Below are positions 1 to 10,748 of a stretch of 64,000 nt of DNA, piece after piece. Numbering within the stretch: position 1 is the first letter of the stretch; every line of letters starts with the position of its first letter. Source of the stretch: Diphasiastrum complanatum (taxonomy: Eukaryota; Streptophyta; Lycopodiopsida; Lycopodiales; Lycopodiaceae); contig CM055100.1 of NCBI GenBank assembly GCA_029204225.1, positions 52,019,260 through 52,083,259 on the forward strand. The letters are read 5' to 3'. Both the position numbers and the translations under genes were made by a program. Below the pieces are notes generated by a model, which made no database searches, was not told where the DNA came from, and worked only from the letters and a program-made list of their open reading frames with translations.

Positions 1-1050
1 GTGCATTCAATCGGACACCGTTTGACAAACGGATTGAAGCATCAGCTTTCCAGCAGTAGGAAAACCTCAGAGAAAGAGGATAAGCCTGTCAGAAGACTGT
101 GAATAGGAAGCCAAGAGTAGTTTTCTGAGAAAAAACCTGGCCTAGGGTTTGAAAGCTCAAGAAAGCGGATTTCTCTCCACTATGAACCTTTTTGGAAGTT
201 GTGAAGATCCAGAGGAGGGTGTCCTGATCAATTCTATAAGGTCTGACGTGGTCGTGGATAGCCGCGCTTCATTCGTGGAGCCATAAGCATTCTCTGAGGG
301 CAGCCATAGCTAGAAAGCAAGAAAACCTTGAAAAAAGGAGAGAAGGAGAGCTCGGACAGCTCGCGCGCGACCACCGTGAGGGAGACCAGCATGTTTCCAG
401 GGCGCTAGCGGTTTGAGGAGGAGGACAAAATGCGCGGATCAAATCAAGTACATTGGATAAAGAACTATCAGGATCGATGGTTGAGATCACGCTACTCAGG
501 ATGGATACCCACAGTTGGATCAAAATCGACCATTAGATGGAGTCTAAAGGGTCGTTGAAGAAGGCTAAGAGGGTTTGAAATATATATAGCCATTCAAATT
601 TGATAAAAAAATTTCACACTGAAAGTTGAGTTGGGGCCCAAGTTCATGACAGGTGAAGTTTCTTCACTATGAAGAAACAGTTCAAAAACGAGAAAAATCC
701 CTATTTTTGGGTCCTTTGTCCATTTTGACCCAAACGAAAGGCTATAACCTCCAAACGAAGGGCACCCGGACTGTACCTAGAAGTACGATACAACAAAATA
801 GAGTGATTGCAGTGGAGAAAGTGTTTAGAGTGCGCCAAAAGTGATTTCACCATTCCATTGGATGCGTAGTTGGGAGTTGATGACTGAGTGCATTTAAGAA
901 GGCGACGCTGATTTGGCTTTCAAATTGGTGAAAAAGCGGCAAGTGGCCTGGTAAGAAAAAAGTGTAGGTCATTATTTTCAACTTTTGACATCACAGTTGG
1001 CCTCGGCATACTGCTTTTAGCCTACGACAGAAGTTTCAAGCAGTTTTGCG
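1..1050 (+). mobile_element. upstream (LTR/leader) part of Copia relic 1
   Basis: This stretch precedes a Copia gag on the same strand and has no convincing open frame. A TATA-like run (TATATATAG) lies at 581-589, suitable for an LTR promoter. I could not find the usual Copia primer-binding site TGGTATCAGAG, nor a second LTR copy, so the 5' LTR boundary is undefined and may lie outside the window. Assignment rests on position only. Confidence 0.4.
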
Positions 1051-2864
1051 ATGACAAACATGGGAGAGTCCATTTTGAGTGAAAGTAGCAAATTGGACGA
1101 GATTTCCAACTATGCAGAATTCAAAATGAAAAACATACTGATGGAGAAAGACGTGTGGGAAGTCATCACAAGTGATGAGAGAAGGCCACCAAATGAAGCG
1201 GATATCAAAGTGTTCGACAAAAAGATGAGGAAAGCTTTGACCGTCATTAACTTGTCAGTGAAGGATCACATCATTACCCACATTTGTGATGCTGTTACAC
1301 CCAGACATGCATGGGATGTGCTAAAGGAGCAGTTCGAGATGTCAAATCCATCTAGAATCATGTTTTTGAAGTCAAAACTGAATAGTGCCCGCATGGAACA
1401 AGGAGAGCACATTCAGACGTACATGACCAAAATCAAGACAATGAGGGATGAACTGCATTCTATTGGTGAGCACATACGTGATGTGGAACTGGTGCACAAT
1501 GCATTGTGTGGCATTGCAGAACCCTATCAGATGTTTGTGAGCTGAATAGCATCAATAGAAAGATTGCCAAACTTTGACAAGCTCATAGGAATCTTGATGC
1601 AGGAAGAGCAACGGCGAGAAATGGTGAAAGCTAGACGTCAAAATATTGACGATCAGGCACTTGCGACACGCCAAAAAAAAGGCAAGGGCAAGGGCAAGAA
1701 GAAGTCTAAACAACAATTTGCCAAGACTCAGGAGGATGAGGGATCTTCCAGTAAGACCAAGAAGAAAGGCAAGTGCTTCCATTGTGGTAAAAAGGGCCAT
1801 TGGAAGAGTGAATGTCGCAAATTCCTGGCGGAACAAGGCAAGGGAAAACCAAAGCAAGCATGTAACCTTGTCGATGAGGGTGAGATTGAAGACTCTAGCA
1901 TTTTCATATCTGCATTGTCATCTAATCAAGATGATCAAGCATGGTATATTGACTCGAGAGCCACAAGACACATGACAGGTAACAAGAATTGGTTCAGTAG
2001 CTTGAAAGTGTTGGATAATGGAACGTCCGTTTCACAAGCAAATGGCGATGTGTGCAAGATCAAGGGGATAGGCACCGTTTCAATCCAACTACCTGATAGC
2101 AAAAGTAGGATGATCAGGGAGGTACTTTACGTACCAAGTTTGAAGAAAAATCTACTTTATGTTGGAGTCATTACTGATCAAAAGTTGAAAGTAGAATTTG
2201 CCCATGATCGTTGCTTTGTGAAGGATGTGAACCCAAAGTTCAAAGTTATTGCGGATGGAGTAAGGGAGACCAATACAAAATTGTACAGGTTGAATGCTAC
2301 AATCAAGGGGCAACATGAAATCGTATCGTCCATTCCATTGCAAACTGAGTTGTGGCATAAGAGGCTTGGTCACTTGAACTTAGGAAGCCTCAGTTTGATG
2401 AGAAGATTGGAGATGGTAACATGATTGCCTACCATAGAAGACCAATTGAAATCGATGTGCGAATCATGTGTATATGGGAAGCAGCATCGAGAAAAGTTCA
2501 ATAAAGGTGGTGTTGCAAGGGCAAAGAACATCCTAGATTTGATCCACACATATTTATGCGGGCCTATGAGGACCATGTCCTTAGGTAAAGCCTTCTATTT
2601 CATGACCTTTATTGATGATATGTCATGTAAGACGTGGATCTACTTCTTGAAGAAGAAATCAGGTGCATTTGACAATTTCAAGAGCTTCAAAGCATTGGTC
2701 AAAAATCAGACAGGTAGAAAGATCAAAGTCCTAAGATCAGATAGTGGAGGTACAAGTCTGATGACTTCAATAATCATTGTAATCAACGTGGGATCAAAAG
2801 ACAATTTACGCAAGCTCATACTCCTGCTCTCAATGGTGTAGCTGAGCGCAAGAATTGTACGGAA
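1051..2864 (+). pseudogene. Copia polyprotein relic 1 (gag, protease, integrase; broken)
   Basis: Gag, protease and integrase of a Ty1/Copia retrotransposon lie in one frame, broken by in-frame TGA codons at 1543 and 2422. A further frameshift near 2750 moves the integrase end into another frame. Visible parts in order are a UBN2-type gag (about 1051-1700), a CCHC zinc knuckle (CFHCGKKGHWKSEC, about 1774-1815), a retropepsin region with WYIDSRATRHM at about 1942-1975, the pre-integrase motif LWHKRLGHLN, and the integrase core ending in NGVAERKN. The protease triplet reads D-S-R where the family has D-S-G. The first integrase Asp (family HxDxCGP) is Tyr (HTYLCGP). Reverse transcriptase and RNase H are missing because the element ends abruptly at about 2864 against an opposite-strand Copia. 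It is certainly inactive. Confidence 0.9.
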
Positions 2865-2865
2865 T

Positions 2866-3772
2866 CTAGAAACCACAAATCATCCGAATTCGCATATTTG
2901 TCTTTGACCATAAAAGCACTTTCGTCCATTTTGACTTCAGGAGATGCTGTAATTGTATTTGCTTGTTGATCAGGTTGCTTGGCTGCATTCTTCACCTTGA
3001 GAATTCGGCAATCCTGGATCTCATGGTTATTGCATTTGCAATACCTGCAAAACATCTTCTTCTTTGACGAATGTGGATTTGATGATTGTTCTTGACTTTG
3101 AGTCTATTTCTGATTCAATGTAGACTGCTTGGAGCTTTTCTGCTTCTATCGTTTCGAGCCCTTGTTGACATATAGAGCATGAGACAAAGAGGTAGACAAA
3201 GTGTCTTGACTTCTTCGATTATCTTCTTGCAGCAACATAGTGGTAACTCTAGTAAGAGTTAAATCTGAGTGTGTCATGATCATCACCCAGTTCTCATATG
3301 TAGAGGGCATGCTTGAAAGCAATTTCATAATTGCATCTTGATCATTTATGACTAATCTGACAACGACCATCTGTTGCAAGCGATTCTTAAACTGGCTAAT
3401 ATGATTATGAAGAGAATCATTATTCAACATCTTGAGTGTGAGGAATTTCCTTCAAAGATGTAACTTGGTAGTTACGTCTTTCACATCATATAGTGAGCTC
3501 AAGATGTCCCAAGCTTCTTTCGAAGTCTTAGCTTCAGCTATGTGGCCAATTTGAGTATCTGATATATTGAGGATAATAAATGTGAAAGCTTTACCATCCT
3601 TCGATTTTCACTTTGAGTCTTTTGTGTCATCTTCAGGTTTCACTTCGATACCTGTAACAACATCCCACAACTCATTGGCGATTAGCAAGGTCTTCATCTT
3701 AAATTTTCATAAAGGATAATTGAATCCATTCAGCTTGTCTGTAATAAGACCAGCTTTACTTTGAGAATCCAT
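2866..3772 (-). pseudogene. Copia gag relic 2 (minus strand, broken)
   Basis: Read on the minus strand from an ATG at 3772 this is a Copia gag. It begins MDSQSKAG, has a UBN2-type middle (LQQMVVVRL, SMPSTYENWV), a zinc knuckle CRYCKCNNHEIQDC, and ends at the start of the protease with LWFLDS. The frame is broken by stops and frameshifts: one TGA stands where the family has Trp (YPL-stop-KFKMK), and there is a shift near 3430. The coding sequence is cut exactly after the protease FLDS, where the plus-strand Copia relic begins. It lies directly downstream of a primer-binding site and a 1.2-kb LTR at higher coordinates, so it is the 5' part of that element. Confidence 0.88.
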
Positions 3773-3940
3773 GTGGAATTTTAGACTGTCATCGTTACGA
3801 GAGAGAACAGTGCTGTGGAAGTCAATAATCTGATACCGAAACAAATTGATTCAAACTGAAGAATAATTTGATATCGCAGAAGATATCAAGTATAAGAGCT
3901 TAAGCTCTGATATAGTATCAGGCCTTGAAGAAGAATCAAC

Positions 3941-3952
3941 ACTCTGATACCA
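3941..3952 (-). promoter_or_regulatory. Copia primer-binding site (initiator-Met tRNA type)
   Basis: On the minus strand this reads TGGTATCAGAGT, the classic plant Copia site complementary to the 3' end of initiator methionine tRNA. It sits immediately after the LTR end, as expected. Confidence 0.88.
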
Positions 3953-5185
3953 TGTTGGAAAGAGGTGTGTAAAAGGTAGATCTAAAAGAATCGAAAAAAA
4001 TAATTCGAACGACAAGAAAGAAAACTTCTCGTGCGCAGCGGAATAAACTATCTTTCTCTTTCTTCATGCATGACTACGCCTATCAATTTTGAACAAAAGA
4101 ACAGTGATAAAAATCACGTTCGATCTTATAGTAACTAACTTTGAAATCATTCGTATGACAATGATTACGTAACAAAAAATTTAAGCATTGAATTATCAGA
4201 CAAATGATCAGTCGTGAAGAATTACAGAGACACATACATTCTGAGACAAACCTGAATGCAATAAAAGATAGTATTGATTTAGTATATAACAAAACAAAAG
4301 AAAATGAGTACAACAAGTTTGCGGATCAAAGCCACGTACTCTAAGCTATCTTTGAACGACTAAATAAAAGTCTGAATTAAGCGCAACTACAAGCAGTAAG
4401 GGCAATAGCAATCTCTAATCAACTCTAAAGAACTGAGCTAGAATGCTCAAGAGTGTTCAAGCTTGCAGGCTTGAGAGAGAGAACTAACTATTGAATATTT
4501 GATCTGATCTGATGATTAAGATGTTGAAATATAAACAACTATTTATACTAAGCAGTTAGGTCGTCAAATGCGACTGTCAGTTGGCTGGAGTCTGCTGACA
4601 TTCATCCAATTCTTCTCAGAAGTTGCTTGCTGATAAGCAGTGACATTTGGCCGTAAATAGTCTTAAATGAACATGACTGTCTCTCTACAGAAATGAACGT
4701 AAACTGTCATCAGAAAAAACAACAGTGTCACAAAAAGACGACAGTGTCAGCTTTTTGTGAGAAATGCGTTAGTGTCGCAAAATCTCATTTCTTTGATATT
4801 TGGGGTAGCCCCACACTTTGCCAAAGTCATTTCCTTAACATTTGAGGCACTTTGAAAAATGCAAAAAATGCGACTTCGCATTTTTACTCGCAATTCCTGA
4901 CAGGCGAAAAATGCGAAAAACGTGACCCTGCATTTTTACTTGCAATTTTTTACAGTGTCGCTTTAAGAGAAAATTGACTATAGCAAAAAGGCGATAGTGT
5001 CGGGTTTTGTAGTGAGAGAAAATTTCTGACATTGTTGTCAAACTCCGTCTATTTCTGCAAACTACGTAAAAACACTTGTAATTCGACAGACTAAATAAAA
5101 CATGGGAGAATCTGCATAACTAGATAAACAGTTGGATGAAGATTAAAAACCGATAGTCGATTAGTAGGAAGGAAATAATCCAACA
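3953..5185 (-). mobile_element. 5' LTR of Copia relic 2
   Basis: The LTR is bounded by perfect short inverted ends, TGTTGGA at 3953 and TCCAACA ending at 5185. It is followed (minus strand) by a tRNA-Met primer-binding site and gag, so its length of about 1.23 kb is well supported. The matching 3' LTR is absent from the window because the element is cut inside its protease at about 2865. The outer end at 5185/5186 abuts the satellite-like block. Confidence 0.85.
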
Positions 5186-8100
5186 GTCCCTTGTCAATTT
5201 CATTGATAAGGGATAAAAAAATAATCCATGTAAATATATTGAAATCGATATTTATTGATTTTGATCACTCGTAGGAATTTGTCGTGTTGGCTGTTGGTCG
5301 GTGTCGCATGACATGCTTCGACCTTCCTCGCCCTTATCTTCTATCGTGCATTTGAGCACATCGGTGGGTTTGGCACTCTAGCGGAGGAGGCCTTTTGATC
5401 CACCCAATAAAGAGAAAGACATCGAATTTGGGCTATCCCAAGTGATATGTACCAAATTCTAGCTATTGCAATGTCTCGAAGTCAAAATATAGCTAATTTC
5501 ATCACTCAATGGACAATCTCGAGTGAAAAAGGCCAAAAATTCAACTATGTTTTGTGCAATAGGTAGCAAATTTGACTCTAGGTCATGTGATAGGAATGAA
5601 ATATCATCAATAAATGGTGAAACTTGAGCATAGTTGATGTACTAAACTTGATGCTGGACAGTAAGGATGATTCAATGAGCCAAGTAAAGCAACGAGGACT
5701 AGAATTGCATTTTCTCATATATGCGCAACATACTCAAACTACCATAGGTGATTGACAAAATATTGGAGCTATCTTGAGTGATAGGAGACGATTCCATGTA
5801 CAAGAGGCTAGAATTGATTGTCCCAAACTTTAGATTGATAAACTTCGATCACTTGATCAACTATGTCAAGTGATAAGGACCATGATCTTGCATTAGGCAT
5901 TAAACATGAGCTATCTCAAGTGATGGGGATCAACTTTGAGCTATTTGAGTTTCATGAGCTCAAAATTCCTCAAACTTAATCACTTCATGAGAAACCTTGA
6001 GTCACAAGCACCAAAAAGAAGCTTTTTCCAGAAGATGCACAATGAATTTTAGTTATCTCTTGTGATAGGGATAAATTTCATTGACAAGGGGTTGAAGTCG
6101 AGCTATCTTAATGTCCTAGACTTGGCACTGGTTGAGTCTGATCACTTGGTGAGCCATGTCAGGTGACAAGCAGCAAAATTGCACGTTAGGCATCAAATTT
6201 TGGTTTTCCCGACTGACAGACACCAAATTTGATCTATTTAAGTTTTGTAAGCTCAACATAAATCGGAGTCGATCACTCTATGAGCAACCTGGAGTGACAA
6301 GTGCCAAAATGGGATTGTTTACATTGATAGACATCAAATTTGAGTTATCTCATGTGATGTTGGTCAACTATGATCATTCGATGAGCAATGTCAATTGACA
6401 ACGATCAAAATTGACATGTAAGCATCATATTAAAGTTACTTGTTGTGCTAAACTTGTGATTCCCTAACTGGATCTCTCAATGGACAATCTTGAGCGATAA
6501 GGGCCAACATTGTGCCATCTCAAATTATAGACAACAATTTTGAATTTTATTATGTGGTACCGGTCAATTCCATTGATAAGGGATGAAAAATAATCAATTT
6601 GAATGTACTAAACTCCATATTGGTGGATTTTGGTTAGTCGATGATCTAAGTATAGAGAAAGACATCAAATATGGGCTGTCCCAAGTTTTAGGTACCAAAT
6701 TTGAGCTATCGCAGTGTCTCAAAGTCAAAATGTTGCAAATTTCCATCACTCCATGGACAATTTCGAGTTAGAAAGGCCGAAAATTCAACTATCTTGAGTA
6801 ATAGGTAGCAAATTTAGCTAGGTCATGTGATAGGAATCAAATATCATCAAGAATTGGTGGAACTTGAGCAAAGTTGATGTACTAAACTTGATGTTGGAGG
6901 ACAATAAGGATGAGTCAACGAGCCATGTCCCAACATGGACCAAAATTTACTTTTCTCGTATATGCGCATCATACTCAAACTTTTCACAGGCCAATTCCAT
7001 TGATAAGGGATAAAAAATAATCAATTTGAATGTACTAAACTGCATATTGGTCAATTTTGATCAATTGATGAGCTAAGTCAAGAGAAAGACATCAAGTTTG
7101 GGTTATTCCAAGTGATAGGTGCCAAATTTGAGCTATGTCAATGTCTCAAAGTCAAAATTTTGCTAATTTCATCACTTACTGGATAATCTTGAGTGATAAA
7201 GGCCAAAAATTCAACTATCTTTTATGTGATAGGTAGCAAATTTAAGCTATCTCATGTGATAGGGATCAAATATCATCAATAAGTGGTGGAAGTTGAGCAT
7301 TGTGGTACTAAACTCATTGTTGTACAATAAGTATGAATCAATGGGCCATGTAAAGCATCACATACCATAATTTACTCTTCTCATATATATGCATCATACT
7401 CAAACTGTCACGGGTGATTGAAGTCAAATTTGAGCTTTCGTTGTTCCACATCGAATTGCATGCAGCCTCCATTTGCTTTCCACCCAAACAATCTCAAGCA
7501 CTTATCATAAGCTATCTCGAGTGGTGCGAGCCAATCAATAAGAGATCGAACTTTGGGTACAAATTGAATGAAACTTGAGTTTCATCGAGTGATAATAATT
7601 CAAAAAAAACTTGTAGGATAGGCATATCAATCTATCTAGAGCAATAAACATCAATTTTGAGCTATTTGATTGTCTTGAATCAAATATTCCTCTAATTTGA
7701 TCACTCGATGGACAATTTCAAGTGATGAGGGCCAAATTGACATATCTCGATTGATTGGCATCAACTCTGAGCTATCATAAGTGATTTATATCAATTTGAG
7801 CCATCTCAAGTGATAGGGGCTAATTCCATCAATGAGGGAACAAACATGAGCAATCTAAATTTTTGATCGAGTTCGATCACTTGATGAGCCATGTCAACCG
7901 GTAAGGATCAAAATCACAACATGCATCAAACATGAGCTATCACAAGTGATAAACATCAATTTGAGCTATTTAATATCCTAGACTTGAGATTCCTTTAATT
8001 TTATCACTCAATGGGCAATTTTGAGTGATAAGGTCCAAAATCAAGCTACCTTGAGTGATGGACATATAATTTGAGCTATCTCATACATGGGGACAATAAG

Positions 8101-8560
8101 ATATCAAATTCAAGCAATCTAAATGTGCTAGATTTGATGTTCATTGAATTTGATCACTCAATGGGCCATGTCTAGTGATAAGGACCTAAACTACATGTTG
8201 CACATTGAATTTGAGCTATCTTAGTCATTTGTATGAAATTTGAGCTATATGATTGTCCTAAACTCAAGATTCCTATGATTTAATTACTCAATGGATAGCC
8301 TTGAGTGATAAGGGCCAAACTTAGTACATGCCAAAATCTATTTCAATTGATAGGCATCAAATTTGGGCTATCTCGAGTGATAGGGACAATTTAATCCATA
8401 TTAGATCAAACTAGAGCAATCTGAATGTCCTAAACTTGAGATTGATCGAGTTCGATCATTTTATGTCAAGTCATAGGGACCAAAATCAATCTTTCTTGCT
8501 TATAGACATAAATTGAATCTACTTGAATGTCCTAAACACAAGTTTACTCTAAGTTGATAA
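5186..8560. repeat. diverged satellite-like tandem block (about 285 bp and about 430 bp higher-order units)
   Basis: Dozens of variants of GAGCTATCTCAAGTGATAGG and GATCACTCAATGGGCCATG recur every 60-80 bases. They group into higher-order units of roughly 285 bp (anchors near 5780, 6068, 7818, 8094 and 8385). A second, longer unit of about 425-430 bp begins with CCATTGATAAGGGAT near 5205, 6562 and 6990. Copies are clearly related but heavily substituted, so the array is old. No protein frame is conserved. The copy nearest the Copia LTR carries an extra stretch of about 125 bp (about 5274-5400). The period lengths are read by eye. Confidence 0.8.
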
Positions 8561-10284
8561 GTCTATTGACAATTTCTAGTCATATATGACCTGGTCATAA
8601 GCTCCTTTTATGTTAAATGACTTCTTCTTGCTGAAGAATTCACAATTTGCAATGGCATCATGTGCTTAATACTGAGGCCGTGTGGAGGTAAAGCATCATG
8701 ATTGTGATCCACTATTAAGTTGCTTTAGTATAACTCTTCAACCTTCCTACAATGCCCAATAGTAAGAAAATATTTGTTTTTTCTTGACGTTCTACTTCTC
8801 AACTTGAGGGTGAAAATGATGCTTGTCAAGACGATTATACCTTTCACCTTGATGTCCAAGACAAAATCTAGCCCTTGAAATACTTACAAAACAATCTTTG
8901 ATGTCCATGACGCACTTCAAATGTCAACATTGTAGAGGCCTTATTTAAGGGAGTGTCCCCTTTAACCCTCTACTATTAGTGGAGTCAAAATGTGCAAATC
9001 AACATGTCCTTTTTTTCTCTTATAAAAAAATGAAAAGGACCAGAGATTTGTGACCTTTTGGATCGAGACAATGACTAGCCACCTTTTAATTGTAAAACTT
9101 ATGAACATGCATTTGATCAATGTTGTAATCTTAGTAGAGGGCCAATGCGAGCAAAATACCAAACAAGTAGAGGGCTTTTTAAATTCTAGAAGTTGTGAAC
9201 ATGCATTTTGTGAAAGTGTTAATTGCAATAAAGGCCAAGGAAGACAAAGTGTCGATGGAATAGTGCTTGCCAAAAACCTGAAATCCATTGAAAAAAGCCT
9301 ACCAGATTTTTAATTAACCTACTAAGAAATTTTTGTGGTTCTCATAACATGTATGTTTGATCCATTATAGGTTATGAGCCTATTAAATAATATTCTATAG
9401 GTTTTCATTTCCATATAAACTAATTAGTTTAAGATTTTAGAAATAATTAGTTTGGCTCTAGGCTTCAATACATTCTTTGAGTGACCCATAATGAAGTTTT
9501 AACAAAGTGCATGCCATTTTACAAAGATCATACAAGTATTTCTTAATCATTATTAAATTCTAATATATATGGAAATGTATTATTTTAAAATTTTGATATT
9601 GAAAATTGCATCACCCTAATTTTATGTGTTTTATAGTTGTCAATTTTTTTAAAATCTTGCCTTCTGCATCCTGCATCTCAATTTGGACTTAATAAAGTTA
9701 TTCAAACGTAAGCTTTACATGGATCTACCTACTTTACTACACATAGATTTCTTGCATATGAAGACAATGAACGAAAAATTCTCTGCCTTGGAAAAAAGTT
9801 GTCGTTTTTTTAAAAGTCAACTTGCTGTAAATTTTTTGCGAAGACATGTTTTGGAGAAAGATGTCTGCTCCATTTCTATACTTTGTTGGCTTTCCCAAAC
9901 ACATACCCAAAGTTTGAATCAATAAAAAAGGATAAATGCCTTATTAAACTTTGTATAAAAATTTGAGCCTCCTCGAAAGGAATTTTTTTGAGCCTTTTCT
10001 TTAAAAAATCAATAGGCTTTTGGCCCATGAGTTGTTAAAAAGCCTACAATTTTTTTATTATAGGTTTTGTGTTAAGTTGAGAAAAAAGTTTTCGACAAGC
10101 ACTCTGACTCAATGCCCATGTTATAAAGATGTTGAAAAAAATACAAGATGTTAATGAGGATAGGGTCTATCTCAGAAATATGAGTGAGATTTTAATATAG
10201 AAGAAAACTATTTATAATTCAAAATGTATCTAGAAAATAAAATGTTATTAAATTGAGACATATACATTTTGAAACTAGAAAAAT
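8561..10284. other. AT-rich non-coding stretch
   Basis: No frame here has recognisable protein content. The sequence is AT-rich with scattered homopolymers. It lies between the satellite block and a possible terminal exon. Two short frames around 9050-9313 and 9683-9925 show no motif or splice context that I trust. Confidence 0.5.
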
Positions 10285-10417
10285 TTCCTAGTTAAAAATG
10301 GTACAAATGTACCTAGGAAATTAAGGGTTCTTCCTACATGAAAGTGATGCACATGCATTTTCTGACTAGGAAAAAACCTTTCCTAGTTAAAGTCCAAGTC
10401 GACATTTTAACTAGAAA
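10285..10417. repeat. cluster of inverted CTAGG motifs (possible small MITE)
   Basis: TTTCCTAGTTAAA at 10285-10297 is mirrored by TTTAACTAGAAA at 10406-10417. Between them ACTAGGAAA (10365-10373) and TTTCCTAGT (10379-10387) form a perfect 9-bp stem with a 5-base loop. The nested symmetry resembles a short non-autonomous DNA transposon, but no target-site duplication was identified. Confidence 0.35.
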
Positions 10418-10556
10418 AAGTTGTGTGGAACCAGGAAATCTTTTCCTATATAGGAACTGATCAAAAGTGAAAAATTTTAGCAGCCTAATGACCCAACTTT
10501 TGATTTTTTAACTCACAAGAACAGTTACTGCTTTAGTCTGCTTTTCTATTTTGCAG

Positions 10557-10748
10557 CTCAAGAGAGTGCAGAACTTTGTTGAGGTTGTTGATGGTCTGAA
10601 AGTTATAAATTCTAAGCTTCAAGCATTTGCCAGTCCAAACAGTGGAGTTACCACCAAATTGGAAACGTCTGAAATCGGTGTAGGCAGCCTGACTGCTCCT
10701 CCTCCAAATTCCTCTAGATTGAAAATAGATTGGGAAATCTTTGATTGA
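10557..10748 (+). CDS. possible terminal coding exon, unknown protein
   Basis: A pyrimidine-rich tract followed by TTTTGCAG creates a strong 3' splice site ending at 10556. The next 63 codons are open and end in TGA. The encoded segment starts LKRVQNFVEVVDGLKVINSK, suggesting a helical, possibly coiled-coil region. It then has a Ser/Thr/Pro-rich linker and ends with KIDWEIFD. I do not recognise the family. No upstream exon could be assigned within the preceding 2 kb, which is AT-rich and partly repetitive. It could be the last exon of a gene with long introns, a gene fragment carried by a transposon, or chance. Confidence 0.35.
   Translation, partial: LKRVQNFVEVVDGLKVINSKLQAFASPNSGVTTKLETSEIGVGSLTAPPPNSSRLKIDWEIFD

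Noticed and set aside
8962-9313. Overlapping opposite-strand open frames of about 90-110 codons
   Set aside because: Neither has recognisable motifs, splice signals or codon bias; AT-rich chance frames.
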